Positions 1-8,229 of a stretch of DNA of 11,395 nt are shown in pieces. The notes under the pieces are model-generated. The model searched no databases. It had not been told where the DNA came from and worked only from the letters and a program-made list of their open reading frames with translations. Numbering within the stretch: the stretch's first letter is position 1; every line of letters starts with the position of its first letter. The position numbers and the translations under genes were made by a program. The DNA comes from Phoronis ovalis (lineage: Eukaryota; Phoronida; Phoronidae): assembly GCA_028565635.1 (NCBI GenBank), contig JAOXYB010053589.1, positions 1 through 11,395 of the forward strand, written 5' to 3'.

Positions 1-293
1 TATGTTGTTAATTCATGTAAATTTGTGAACTGATAAACACTTGTTTTATAACACGTAATAGTAGAATATTATAATGAGTTACACATGCTTAACAATCTTA
101 TTAAAGTCCAACGTACAAGAGTTAGTTTATCTCATTTTGTCCTTCAAGTTCTTACTGCATGCGATAACCCGTGTACTAAACAGCAGCCATCGCACTCTAA
201 CTTTTTACTTTGAGCTTCCAAACCTAAAGCCTTGTAACAATGAAATTATATATACATTTTATATTAATAATGTCAGGTTTCAAAATTGCCTCA
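1..293. other. 3' flank or UTR of the minus gene, no gene seen
   Basis: AT-rich sequence after the minus-strand stop, presumably 3' UTR and flank. A 78-codon open stretch on the plus strand (74-310) has unremarkable composition, shows no splice context and overlaps the terminal exon antisense. I treat it as chance. Confidence 0.4.
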
Positions 294-376
294 CTAAAAT
301 TGTTGACTGATGTAATCCAGTATTTGTAGGAGTACCGGTTCCCAATGTTTCGTGTGATTCACTGCTCGAGCAAAAC
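294..376 (-). CDS. Last coding exon with TAG stop
   Basis: Acceptor with a long pyrimidine tract (ctctctctacctgcttacag) before 376 and a TAG stop at 296-294. Entered in phase 1, it gives G-F-A-R-A-V-N-H-T-K-H-W, then a helix ending I-L-D-Y-I-S-Q-Q-F. The ending resembles the end of the plus-strand protein at 6435-7024. No canonical AATAAA lies in the remaining 293 bases on this strand. A TATAAA variant occurs about 30 nt after the stop. Confidence 0.6.
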
Positions 377-3300
377 CTGTAAGCAGGTAGAGAGAGTTTA
401 TGTATCGTACATTGTATTGTAATAATATAGCATCTGGAAATAGCATTTGGTTTTGATGCATACAACATTGTAAGATGAAGAATAAAATCAATCACCAGCT
501 GGTCTATACTTAATTTTGACAGCAATTTAAAGCGCAATGTCAACGTGTCTTGGTGTTTTTGTACTAATTCACCATTTTTTGTTCCTTTTTGTAAATTATT
601 TCTGAAGAGAAATAGAATAAACAATGTCTTAAAACAATGAAGAAATGTACCGTTCTGAATGTTACTGCCTTGGCGAATAGTAGGTAACGATGCCTTCTTG
701 CCATGACTGCTAAACTCAAAATCTTGATCTTGTTGCAGATGACTTTCGCCCCTGAAGTGGGTCAGAGCGTGATTTACTACTTGTTGTGATAGGCTGAAAG
801 AAAATGTCGTACTTTACAGAGAACTATTTGTTATGTATGTAACATGATAATTCTTTCAGATCAGTTTATTCTAAAAGCAGAAGGACATCTCCTAACATTA
901 GTCAACTAATTGCTGTATAATATAGTACAAATTCAAAAGTGAAAGACATCTTTCGTTCTGCTTACTTTGTAGAAACAAGGTTGGACTGCCTTATAACAGT
1001 CGGCTCTTTCCAACCATAAGTTGCCACCACTGTTTCTAAAACATTCATCATGTATTCGTCGCATGTTTGTTTTGGTAGCATCCTTTCTTCTCGATACGAT
1101 AACCATAAAAGTATAGTTTCCACCATTTTCATCAAAATCCTATTACGGCCTTTCGTCTCAAACTTGTCCATTCCCTTCATCTGCATCACTAAACAACTGT
1201 GTTCGGCTCTTATGACAGATATAATCTGCAATGTTATTAATTAAATAAAAACATCCGAAATTCAATTTTAACTATGGTAATAGATATACCAATTTGTGCG
1301 AATTATACAGCGGACGAATGATGAAACGCAAGTTAATTTATTGGTATTTATAGCAGGAAATTTCTTTTGCACAAAGCACATACTTTAATGTTGGTACAGA
1401 AATTTACACTCACAGCTGTATGCGCCTTTCCCCTTTGGCTTGGAAGTCGCTCCACATGTGATCGCTGCAGGCCCGCACTTCTATTTTCTAGCAATTCTAA
1501 TTCTTCAATCATGCCAATGTTCATTGCAAAAACATCATAGATGAGCTGTTTGCTTGCTTCAAATATATGAACACATTTGGATTAACATTTATGGTAAATT
1601 CATTGCGATGAAATCATTAGTGTTAATTTATCTTTATAATTTGCTTATAAAGTAGTTAACTCATAAAGATAAGTTAACACTATGAATTTTTTTAATGATT
1701 TTATTTGATAATTTGCTTATAAAGTAGTTAACTCATCAAGTAAAATCATAAAAAAATCATTTTATTTAAAAAAGATATAATAACATACCGCTAATTAATT
1801 ATTTACCTTCTAAAGGCCTTATCAAATGATCCGATTCAACGCCTCCACTACTGCTGTAGGTTTCATTCTTCTTGAAGTTACCAGGCATAGCAACTAAAAC
1901 AGGTGAAACACATTACATTAAGAATCACAATGAAATTATAATTAACCATAATAATATGCATCTGTAATTCATTACAGTAACATATTCACGATTGCTAATT
2001 GAATATGCAATTTTTTTTCAGTACAGTTCAATCAATTTTACAGTTTTATTATTTCGTTGTAGTCAATTTTGCAGAGCATCAAGTTAGATTGAACAAATAA
2101 ACAAAAAAATTCAATATACAAAAGTATACATAGTTTAGAAAGTAAAATTTCTAAATGTGAGCTTTATATCCTCGAGTTAGACCAAGTTGTCTGTATAGCT
2201 TCTATTTGGTGTTAAAAGTTTAAATATTCAAATTACAAAATTATCCAGCAAGTAAAGAATTCCTCCATCCACGCGTTGAAAACTTGCTTATTTTCGTACA
2301 TAATCTACAATATTTCGCAGTTTACAATTTAAAAAAAAAATCTAAATTTATTTAAAAAGGAAATAGCAAAAAAATGAGTCATCTAAGTTTTAAACATTGA
2401 AATATTTTATAGGTCTGTTTTGGGGGGAGTATTTGGTAATATTATCAACCGGCCGGAGTTACTTTAGATTTATATTCTTAAAAAATATGAAGACAATTCT
2501 GTTTCTTTCGTAAAATATAACTTGGATCATACCATAATTTAAATGCAGTTGTCTTTACACGTCTCATAAAGAAACTAAAAATATCTGAACTATGTTACTC
2601 AAAATCCATGCACCGTTAGAATCTTGCCAATGTTTTCCATCCTTTCCACATAATTGACTTCGGGCATAAATGCTTGGGGCATATCTTCCCTGTTCGTCAT
2701 CAACAGCAAGAGTATCACAACCTTAATAATAATATTATATATTATTTATTTTTCAGAACACTTACGACATAAACAAAGCTAATATTAAACAATTAACTAA
2801 AAGTTATTATAATATATACAGAAAACAAATATCGATTTGCTAGTACCTCTGGAGCTTGACAAAACACACTCAGCATTAAATTGAGCACTTTGATTTCGGC
2901 ATTGGGATACAAATCTGGTTTACAGGTAAATTATACAAAGCACCTCATATTAAATTGCCATGAATTTTGATATAGCGGCGGGAGTATCACAACCATAATA
3001 ATACTATTATATAATATTAATTTTTAGAACATTTACGACATAAACAAAACTAATATAAAACAATTCATTAAAATTTATTATAATAGATACAGAAAACAAA
3101 TTGTCGGTTTGCTAGTACCTCTGGAGCTTGACCAAACACAGCCAGCATTAAATTGAGCATTTTGAGTGTGGCATTGGGATAAAGGGTTGCTTTTATTTTG
3201 CTGTTTCCTAGACGCACTTCTCAAGCCGTACTTATACTGTTCTTCGTAACTGTGAGATTTGCCTGCAATTTAAAATCAATAATAACAGCAATTTACAATA

Positions 3301-5076
3301 TAATATAATGGTAACGTTTATTTTAAACGTCTAAGAAACCATTATCGTACATGCATTTAAAAAGTAATTTCAGTGGCACTAGAATCACATTATTCATGAA
3401 AAGCACCTCATATGTAATTGCCAGAAAAAGCAAATGACTGACGCTTTACACACCTCTAGAACTAGGCGGCCACCTATTTCCATTATTTACTTGTGGGTTT
3501 TGATGATTACCATGAGAAGAATGAAGAATTCTATTGACATGCTGGTGGTTCGTCTGCTTTTTATTTCCCATCGTATTTAATTCCTCAATGTATTCTGTTT
3601 TACGTATCGAATCAAGGTCTTTTTCGTCTTCAAAATTACAAACAGAACCAGAAGGACATATACATATGTGTGTGTTAAAAGATTGATTAAATGTTTACAA
3701 TAGCTCAAAAATAAATATTTGCGAACAGTAACACCAACCTAGAAACAATTAGTTTATTATAGTATCAATATATCTATAAATATGCAAATAAATCAAAATA
3801 TTTTTTGGAAAATAAAAAATTGATTTACTGGCAAATTATACAAAACACCTCATATTAAATTGTCATGAATTTTGATATAGCAGCAGGAGTATCATAATCT
3901 TAATAATAATATTATATTATCTTAATTTTTAGAACATTTACCACATAAACAAAACTAATGTAAGACAATTCATTAAAATTTATTGTAATAGATACAGAAA
4001 AATAATTGTCGGCTTGCTAGTACCTCTGGAGCTTGACCAAACACACCCAGCATTAAATTGAGCACTTTGAGTGTGGCATTGGGATAAAGGGTTGCTTTTA
4101 TTTTGCTGTTTCCTAGACGCACTTCTCAAGCCGTACTTATACTGTTCTTCGTAACTGTGAGATTTGCCTGCAATTTAAAATCAATAATAACAGCAATTTA
4201 CAATATAATATAATGGTAACGTTTATTTTAAACGCCTAATAAACCATCATCGTACATGTATTTAAAAAGTAATTTCAGTGGCACTAGAATCACATTATTC
4301 ATGAAAAGCACCTCATATGTAATTGCCAGATAAAGCAAATGACTGACGCTTTACATACCTCTAGAACTAGGCGACCACCATTTTCCATTATTTACTTGAG
4401 GGTTTTGGTGATTACCATGAGAAGAATGAAGAATTCTATTGAAATGCTGGTGGTTCGTCTGCTTTTTATTTCCCATCCTATTTAATTTTTCAATGTATTC
4501 TGTTTTACGTATCGAATCAAGGTCTCTTTCGTCTTCAAAATTACAAACATACCAAAAGGACATATACATATTTATTTCTTAAAGGATATATTGATTAAAT
4601 GTTTACAATAACTCAAACATAATATTTGCGAACAGTAACACCAACCTAGAAACAATTAGTTCATTATGGTATCAATATATCTATAAATATGTAAATAAAT
4701 CAAAATAATTTCTGCAGAGAAAAATCTGGTTTACAGAAAAATTACACAAAGCACCTTACATTAAGTTGCAATAGATTTTGATCTATAAAACTAATTGCCT
4801 GCTTACTGTATGCATAAGCCAAGATCTTCAAAAGTAAAGACTGCGCATTTTGACATAAACATGATTACAACTGAAGTTGTATAAGAAGTCCACAAATGAT
4901 ACTGTTCACTTATCACAAATAAATGATATGTAATACCAGATACTCAATTGTTTATTTAAAAAAAGCAACATTTAAAACATACTTCTATATGACGTTCCGG
5001 CATACGAGGAGCTATGCTCAGTGTCGTACATAGTACACCTCCGTCTTTTTCTTGATTTTATTGACCTATGCGTTCT
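294..5076 (-). CDS. Multi-exon gene, uncharacterised protein of about 522 residues
   Basis: Join of 5076-4983, 4532-4359, 4167-4024, 3627-3454, 3262-3119, 2721-2599, 1893-1807, 1556-1414, 1225-966, 793-651 and 376-294 on the minus strand. Each junction has AG before and GT after the exon, and the junction phases run 1,1,1,1,1,1,1,0,2,1 without conflict. This leaves 1569 nt open to a TAG stop. I do not recognise the family. Residues 7-13 (KSRKRRR) look like a nuclear localisation signal. Residues 32-243 are two copies of a 106-residue Asn/His/Ser/Gln-rich module, each exon ending in SSRG. Residues 244-313 are polar with two Cys. Residues 314-447 are helical and charged, rich in Met/Glu/Leu. 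The last 27 residues start with a GF.RAV motif and end ISQQF. No signal peptide or membrane segment is evident. The true start may lie upstream of 5076. Seen: splice signals and frame. Inferred: the joined transcript. Confidence 0.62.
651..793 (-). CDS. Exon g (phase 2 to 1)
   Basis: 143-nt exon with a strong acceptor ttttctttcag| and a weaker donor AACG|gtacat. It continues the f frame as N-L-S-Q-Q-V-V-N-H-A-L-T-H-F-R-G and is then polar (Q-Q-D-Q-D-F-E-F-S-S-H-G-K-K). The frame stays open past the donor, so this 3' border is the least secure in the gene. It was chosen because its phase fits the last exon. Confidence 0.52.
966..1225 (-). CDS. Exon f (largest exon, helical)
   Basis: 260-nt exon between ataacattgcag| and ACAAA|gtaagc. 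It reads I-I-S-V-I-R-A-E-H-S-C-L-V-M and continues with charged, Met-rich helices (M-V-E-T-I-L-L-W-L; Y-M-M-N-V-L-E-T-V-V). It ends W-K-E-P-T-V-I-R-Q-S-N-L-V-S-T. The frame runs into TAA two bases after the donor, so an unspliced transcript would end there. The strong gtaagc donor plus the matching next exon favour splicing. Confidence 0.65.
1414..1556 (-). CDS. Exon e (phase 1 to 0)
   Basis: 143-nt exon between atttgaag| and ACAGCT|gtgagtg, a near-consensus donor. It reads S-K-Q-L-I-Y-D-V-F-A-M-N-I-G-M-I-E-E-L, followed by a Leu/Glu helix and then a basic Arg/Gln/Pro tail. The first half is probably amphipathic helix. Entering in phase 1 is the only stop-free reading with these borders. Confidence 0.62.
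1618..1682. repeat. Stem-loop 1 of a shared-loop pair
   Basis: Arms 1618-1636 and 1664-1682 are reverse complements at 18 of 19 positions. The one exception is a T opposite G, which would be a G-U wobble in plus-strand RNA. The loop 1637-1663 (27 nt) is identical to the loop of the hairpin at 1687-1756. It lies within the intron between exons d and e. Confidence 0.85.
1687..1756. repeat. Stem-loop 2 with the same loop and different arms
   Basis: Arms 1687-1708 and 1736-1756 pair along about 21 nt, with one T-G mismatch and one single-base bulge. The loop 1709-1735 is base-for-base the same as 1637-1663, at a spacing of 72 nt, while the arm sequences are unrelated to those of stem-loop 1. Confidence 0.85.
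1807..1893 (-). CDS. Exon d (29 codons, phase 1-1)
   Basis: 87-nt exon between gttttag| and AGAAG|gtaaat. It reads A-M-P-G-N-F-K-K-N-E-T-Y-S-S-S-G-G-V-E then S-D-H-L-I-R-P-L. Good acceptor and donor; the phase matches both neighbours. Confidence 0.58.
1894..2598. other. Intron c-d of the minus gene, nothing recognised
   Basis: 705-nt AT-rich intron with homopolymer A and T runs. I see no additional exon, repeat or structured element. Confidence 0.45.
2599..2721 (-). CDS. Exon c (41 codons, phase 1-1)
   Basis: Minus-strand 123-nt exon between tattattaag| and TTTTGA|gtaaca. It reads C-D-T-L-A-V-D-D-E-Q-G-R-Y-A-P then S-Q-L-C-G-K-D-G-K-H-W and ends A-W-I-L. It contains two Cys and is open from border to border in the phase set by exon b. 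Its first 11 nt also survive as fragments near 2981-2993 and 3887-3900, where the array units were joined. Confidence 0.58.
   Translation of the reverse strand, partial: VVILLLLMTNREDMPQAFMPEVNYVERMENIGKILTVHGF
2700..2920. repeat. Array unit A, internally deleted
   Basis: Matches the left end of units B and C: exon-c edge, intron, and the 3' part of exon b up to gcattgggata. It then jumps to the unit end (aaatctggtttacag). The tacct donor landmark sits at 2844, against 3116 and 4021 in the other units. Confidence 0.7.
2847..2914 (-). pseudogene. Truncated third copy of exon b (pseudo-exon)
   Basis: The 3' 58 nt or so match exon b and keep its donor AGAG|gtactag. The 5' half is gone: homology stops inside the exon (plus-strand gcattgggata) and passes directly into unit-end sequence, consistent with an internal deletion of about 633 bp (272 bp spacing instead of 905). 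A cryptic acceptor (gtaaaccag|) bounds a 68-nt piece, not a multiple of 3. In the b frame a TAA lies just upstream of the cryptic acceptor. Using this piece from phase 1 would shift the downstream frame. Confidence 0.6.
3119..3262 (-). CDS. Exon b, downstream copy (48 codons, phase 1-1)
   Basis: Second full copy of exon b, 144 nt, with acceptor aaattgcag| and donor AGAG|gtactag. Its phase-1 exit fits the exon at 2599-2721. The 397-nt intron that follows contains the truncated third b copy at 2847-2914. Confidence 0.65.
3454..3627 (-). CDS. Exon a, downstream copy (58 codons, phase 1-1)
   Basis: Second copy of the 174-nt exon, same splice borders (ttttgaag| and AGAG|gtgtg). By my count it differs from the 4359-4532 copy at 10 bases, of which 7 change an amino acid (K/R, E/K, T/R, V/F, N/K, R/W, P/S). 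Both copies are open with symmetric phase, so duplication adds residues without breaking the frame. Confidence 0.65.
4024..4167 (-). CDS. Exon b, upstream copy (48 codons, phase 1-1)
   Basis: Minus-strand exon of 144 nt between aaattgcag| and AGAG|gtactag. The phase-1 reading is fully open: it begins K-S-H-S-Y-E-E-Q-Y-K and ends C-V-W-S-S-S-R-G. It differs from the copy at 3119-3262 at only two bases, one of them changing Ser to Asn. The +1 frame is also nearly open (see findings) but holds one TGA. Confidence 0.65.
4359..4532 (-). CDS. Exon a, upstream copy (58 codons, phase 1-1)
   Basis: Minus-strand exon of 174 nt between ttttgaag| and AGAG|gtatg. It reads D-E-R-D-L-D-S-I-R-K and ends W-W-S-P-S-S-R-G. 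The middle is Asn/His/Gln-rich and hydrophilic. The acceptor has a weak pyrimidine tract. It is duplicated at 3454-3627 with the same length and phase. Confidence 0.65.
4983..5076 (-). CDS. Exon 1 seen of the minus gene (basic N-terminal segment)
   Basis: Acceptor ctcttag before 5076 and donor AGAA|gtatgt after 4983. The 94 nt are open in the frame that joins exon a, entering in phase 0 and leaving in phase 1. It encodes a basic run (K-S-R-K-R-R-R) followed by a Ser/Tyr-rich stretch. An in-frame ATG (Met-Tyr-Asp-Thr, complement of 5029-5031) could be the start, but the open frame and good acceptor upstream suggest that at least one earlier exon exists. I could not identify that exon in 5077-6434. 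Confidence 0.5.
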
Positions 5077-6434
5077 CTAAGAGATAACAAAAATATGTTA
5101 TTTGTAACTTATTAACAATCGACATTATCACGGGGTGCGCATTAGTTTATCAATTCAGTTTTATTCGTATTTGTCTTATGAATGAACTCTGGTTAGAATA
5201 ATATTAATATTTATGTTCAGTTTAAATTGTCACAGTTGATTTGCCACATACACTGGTCATAGCAATAATAGAATATAAACAAAAATAAAAGACATATAAT
5301 CAATCCACAATATCAGAACTGCGCATCTGTTCGTAGCGAGCTAACATTCCCAATGACAAACTCAGAGTATACTGTCAGGTTTTGTTGTACCTGTTAACCA
5401 GTATAAATTCAAAAACACTTCGTTTTAAAGCTAGAATATGACTTACAGGATATGAGATCTGTCAATACAACTGTATTCAAGTTAAATTTATAGTGTGTTC
5501 ACCAGCATAACTATCTTACTACTTGAAATAAAGTTATAGGATTGCTGACCCATACAAAATATTGTTTTCGACATCAGAGTAGGCCAAGGAAAAACATATC
5601 TAAAATATATTTTGGTTATAGTTTTAATTGTATGACTATGTGGATAGTTCCAGATATGGTTGGACATATTATCTAAATAAACGTGTAAACTTTAAACGTA
5701 AAGATATAATTCATTATATATTGCAATACATTATTTGTCGGCATATTATAAAATAGACATTCTTTAATTTGCTCGTTAATGAGCGTCTTCAAGAAATCTT
5801 CAAAACTGCATTAGCGGGCTGGCATTCGATTGTCGGTAGCGTCATGGTTTTAGTATGATCCTCGTTTTGAGACTAACTTTTTTTGGTTCCATTTTTTTAA
5901 GTTGCGTAAGTTTAAACGTGTCACACACGTAACAAACCATTTTGTCTTAAATTTGAATGAGAGTAATTACTACAAGTTATGAAAAATAAAGATTAAAAAA
6001 CTGAACACTGACAAACACTGGAAATATTTTGAACATTCGGTGCTTTTCTTTCTGTGTCAATATTAAAAACCAATCATAAAAGGCGAGGCATAACCAAAAC
6101 ATGTAGTTACTCGTTTATGAAAGTGTCTGTATTACGTCATATTTATGAAAAGAAAAATAATAATTAAATAGTAAAGAAACATTAAAGAATAGTTCCATCT
6201 ATTTGAAACCTGTTCTAGTAACGGAAACACGTATTTCTGATGATTATCGTTTCCCTTGCCCTAATCTACGTAATATTCGTTGTCTACACGTTGTGAAACA
6301 ATTATGTCTGTAGTGTGGTCTAAAAAAACTTCTCGACGGCTTCTTTTATTAGATAGACTACGGTATCTGTGACACCAACTTTAGGGTTTTTGTGATTTCC
6401 TTCCTAATTCAAAAACGTTACGCAAAACTACGGG
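5077..6434. other. Divergent intergenic region between the two genes
   Basis: About 1.36 kb between the leftmost plus-gene codon and the rightmost recognised minus exon. It should hold the plus promoter and either the minus promoter or missing 5' exons. A strong minus-strand donor (TCCT|gtaagt, exon end 5447) and a 25-codon minus-strand open stretch around 5320-5395 are the only exon-like hints. Neither can be completed. No TATA box is convincing. Confidence 0.4.
6132..6139. promoter_or_regulatory. CRE/ATF-like octamer TTACGTCA
   Basis: TTACGTCA matches the variant CREB/ATF site and lies about 300 bp upstream of the plus-gene start codon, in the divergent region. A single 8-mer can easily be chance. 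Confidence 0.2.
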
Positions 6435-6493
6435 ATGCCTTGGTTTAGGTTGAAGTGCCCATGTCCTGTATCAGGTTGTGTAAATAGCAGAGG
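6435..6493 (+). CDS. First exon of the 112-residue protein
   Basis: 59 nt from ATG (preceded by in-frame TAA) to the gtaagt donor. It encodes three of the six cysteines (C-P-C and S-G-C). It is too short to appear in a simple open-frame search and was found by splice signal and phase match to 6745. Confidence 0.75.
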
Positions 6494-7024
6494 GTAAGTT
6501 ATTTAGTTATTCCATTCTAAAATACAATTAAACGGCTTCTGCTTTATGTACATACAGTGTATGCGTAGAAGTTTCAATAACAATCAGTGAAGCACATGAA
6601 ATAAAATTCAAAGTATTTTACTCTTTATAAAAGCTAAACATGCATATCGTTTTTCAGAATAGAAACACATGTAAATAGTAATGCTTACAGTAAAGAAATT
6701 CGTTAAGAGTGTAATGCATTAATATACTTGACATGCACTTTCAGACAATTATTGAATTGGGTCTGCTCAGAAGATGGCGATAATATGTTTATAAATGAAA
6801 AGGGAACTCTTGAGTGCCATAATGGCGCTCACAGTGGCAAGATAGTAACCTGGAAATTCGACTGTGGCGACCGTGATGGTAAACATAAATATGAACGTTA
6901 CCAGTCTCCCGACTATGAAGGCTTCTCGCATGCTATGGCAATGGCTCTTCCGCAAATGGAAAAAGCAGGAGCTGATTGGGTTAAAGAATTAATAGATAAT
7001 ATCTCTACACAGTTTAAAAAATAA
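6435..7024 (+). CDS. Two-exon gene, 112-residue Cys-containing protein
   Basis: Exons 6435-6493 and 6745-7024. Donor AGAGG|gtaagt and acceptor cactttcag| are near consensus and both in phase 2, giving 112 codons plus TAA. The ATG is the first after an in-frame upstream TAA, so the protein looks complete. Residues 1-20 read M-P-W-F-R-L-K-C-P-C-P-V-S-G-C. Cys lie at 8, 10, 15, 27, 44 and 60, with His at 45 and 49, a plausible zinc-ribbon-like or treble-clef-like N-terminal half. Further landmarks are G-T-L-E-C (40-44), W-K-F-D-C-G (56-61), then D-Y-E-G-F-S-H-A (76-83) and a C-terminal amphipathic helix W-V-K-E-L-I-D-N-I-S-T-Q-F (98-110). There is no signal peptide or membrane segment, so it is probably intracellular. 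I cannot name the family; metal binding is inferred from Cys spacing. It runs head to head with the gene at 294-5076. Confidence 0.8.
6745..7024 (+). CDS. Second and last exon of the 112-residue protein
   Basis: Begins after tgcactttcag| and ends at TAA 7022-7024. The apparent Met at 6728 is intronic: the acceptor lies between it and the conserved part, and codons before 6745 should not be translated. It encodes residues 20-112. Confidence 0.82.
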
Positions 7025-7498
7025 AAATAGAGACGCAATTAATTTCGTGTAGAGAAAAGAAAATATTTTTTGATAGTACTTTTTAAACTGAAAATTAACC
7101 ATATTCCTACTGAAATTGATACATCGGACAGTAGGTAAAATAACGAAATAGCAATGCTGTTGAACGTTTCCATCAATGGAGAAATAGTTGATTACATTGT
7201 ACATAAATATCAAAATATATAGGGATTCAAGCATTAACTTTATATTTAATTAAATACATAAATCCATCTGAATTACAATCTTTAAACCTGTGTTGTGTTT
7301 TAGTCAATTCTACAGCATAACACTACTCATTATTTAATTAATCATGGTGAACTTCGAAAACGACTCGAAAGGTTAAATGATCTTGCAGCATAAACGTTAT
7401 GGAAAAGTGGCTTTTATGTTACACTGATGCCAACTTTTGATTCTTTTAGTATATGTATATCGTGCATACAAAGTGTGTTGCTAAGTGATTCATCGGAC

Positions 7499-7504
7499 AA
7501 ATAA
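7499..7504 (+). terminator. Possible polyadenylation signal AATAAA
   Basis: First clear AATAAA well downstream of the plus-gene stop (about 475 nt). Another AATAAA overlaps the stop codon itself near 7020 and is unlikely to be the one used. Motif match only. Confidence 0.25.
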
Positions 7505-8229
7505 ATTCCATAGGGATAAAAAACCATCATTGGTATAAGGTTTTCTACTACTAAAAAAACGATTGGTTTAGTTTACTAGTATATTGTAACTTATACGTAA
7601 TACATAATACTAATCATACATAATAATTATGTTAATAATCTTATGTTAAATGGTTTTCTCATGTGATAAGTTTTTTTCTTTGTCTTAATAGAAAAATTGC
7701 TAAAGTTATTCATATATTTGCCAGAGCAGCCCCTTTTCTTAATGTACCCAAAATATTGATTTTCCAAGTAACATACTATTGTTGGTCATTTACTTCTAAT
7801 TATACTATTTTGAAGTGAACGCTATGAAAAAAACATTTCTTGGTATATTGAATTAGTATATTAAATTTATAAAAAAAAACAACAAAACAATACATGCAAA
7901 CAATACACGTGGGCTAAATATTTGAATAATTGCAAGTAATAATGAGCAATCAACATTATGCATTTCGCAAAATATATGTAGCTTAATCAAATATTCAGAT
8001 CAATGGAAAATAACTCGCGCAATCATAAGCTATTAGTAATCCGATCTATGAGTCACAAAACCGAAATTAGACCGCACATGTCGACACATTTTTTGACACA
8101 ATATTTCACTGGTAACCTTTGTAAAAAATGTATACTTTACATTTCTACATGTACATTTTCATTTGATTATGAAAATTAACAAAGAAAGTTATAGTCAAAT
8201 AGCAGTGTTTTTTTTGTATATCGAGTCCT

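Larger units (their letters stand above)
2921..3825. repeat. Array unit B (about 905 bp, exons b and a)
   Basis: Full unit: the segment with caccTcatattaaattg, then the exon-c edge remnant, exon b, a 191-nt intron, exon a and the intron remainder. It is very similar to unit C in both exons and introns, so the duplication appears recent. Ends are approximate. Confidence 0.8.
3826..4725. repeat. Array unit C (about 900 bp, exons b and a)
   Basis: Tandem copy of unit B at an offset of 904-905 bp. Both b-a introns are 191 nt. After it, 4724-4785 carries a further diverged piece of the unit start (tctggtttacag ... caaagcacct ... attttgat), marking the outer end of the array. Confidence 0.8.

Noticed and set aside
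280-624. 114-codon minus-strand open stretch taken as one gene
   Set aside because: It crosses a strong acceptor at 377 in the wrong frame. Its 5' part follows exon g's frame beyond the proposed donor, and its 3' part is the shifted frame of the last exon. Exon g to exon h splicing explains it better.
962-1225. TAA at 964-962 as the end of the minus gene
   Set aside because: It lies just past a strong donor (AAA|gtaagc), and the next exon at 793 has an excellent acceptor in matching phase. It remains possible as an unspliced isoform end.
1050-1244. Plus-strand 64-codon open stretch
   Set aside because: Antisense shadow of exon f.
5320-5396. 25-codon minus-strand stretch (V-Q-Q-N-L-T-V-Y-S-E-F) as an upstream exon
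   Set aside because: It ends in TGA, has no usable donor in phase 0, and could not be linked to the exon at 5076.
6767-6955. Minus-strand 62-codon open stretch
   Set aside because: Antisense shadow of the plus gene's second exon.
6989-7234. Minus-strand 81-codon open stretch
   Set aside because: Phe/Ile/Leu/Tyr-rich composition typical of AT-rich noise, with no splice or homology support.
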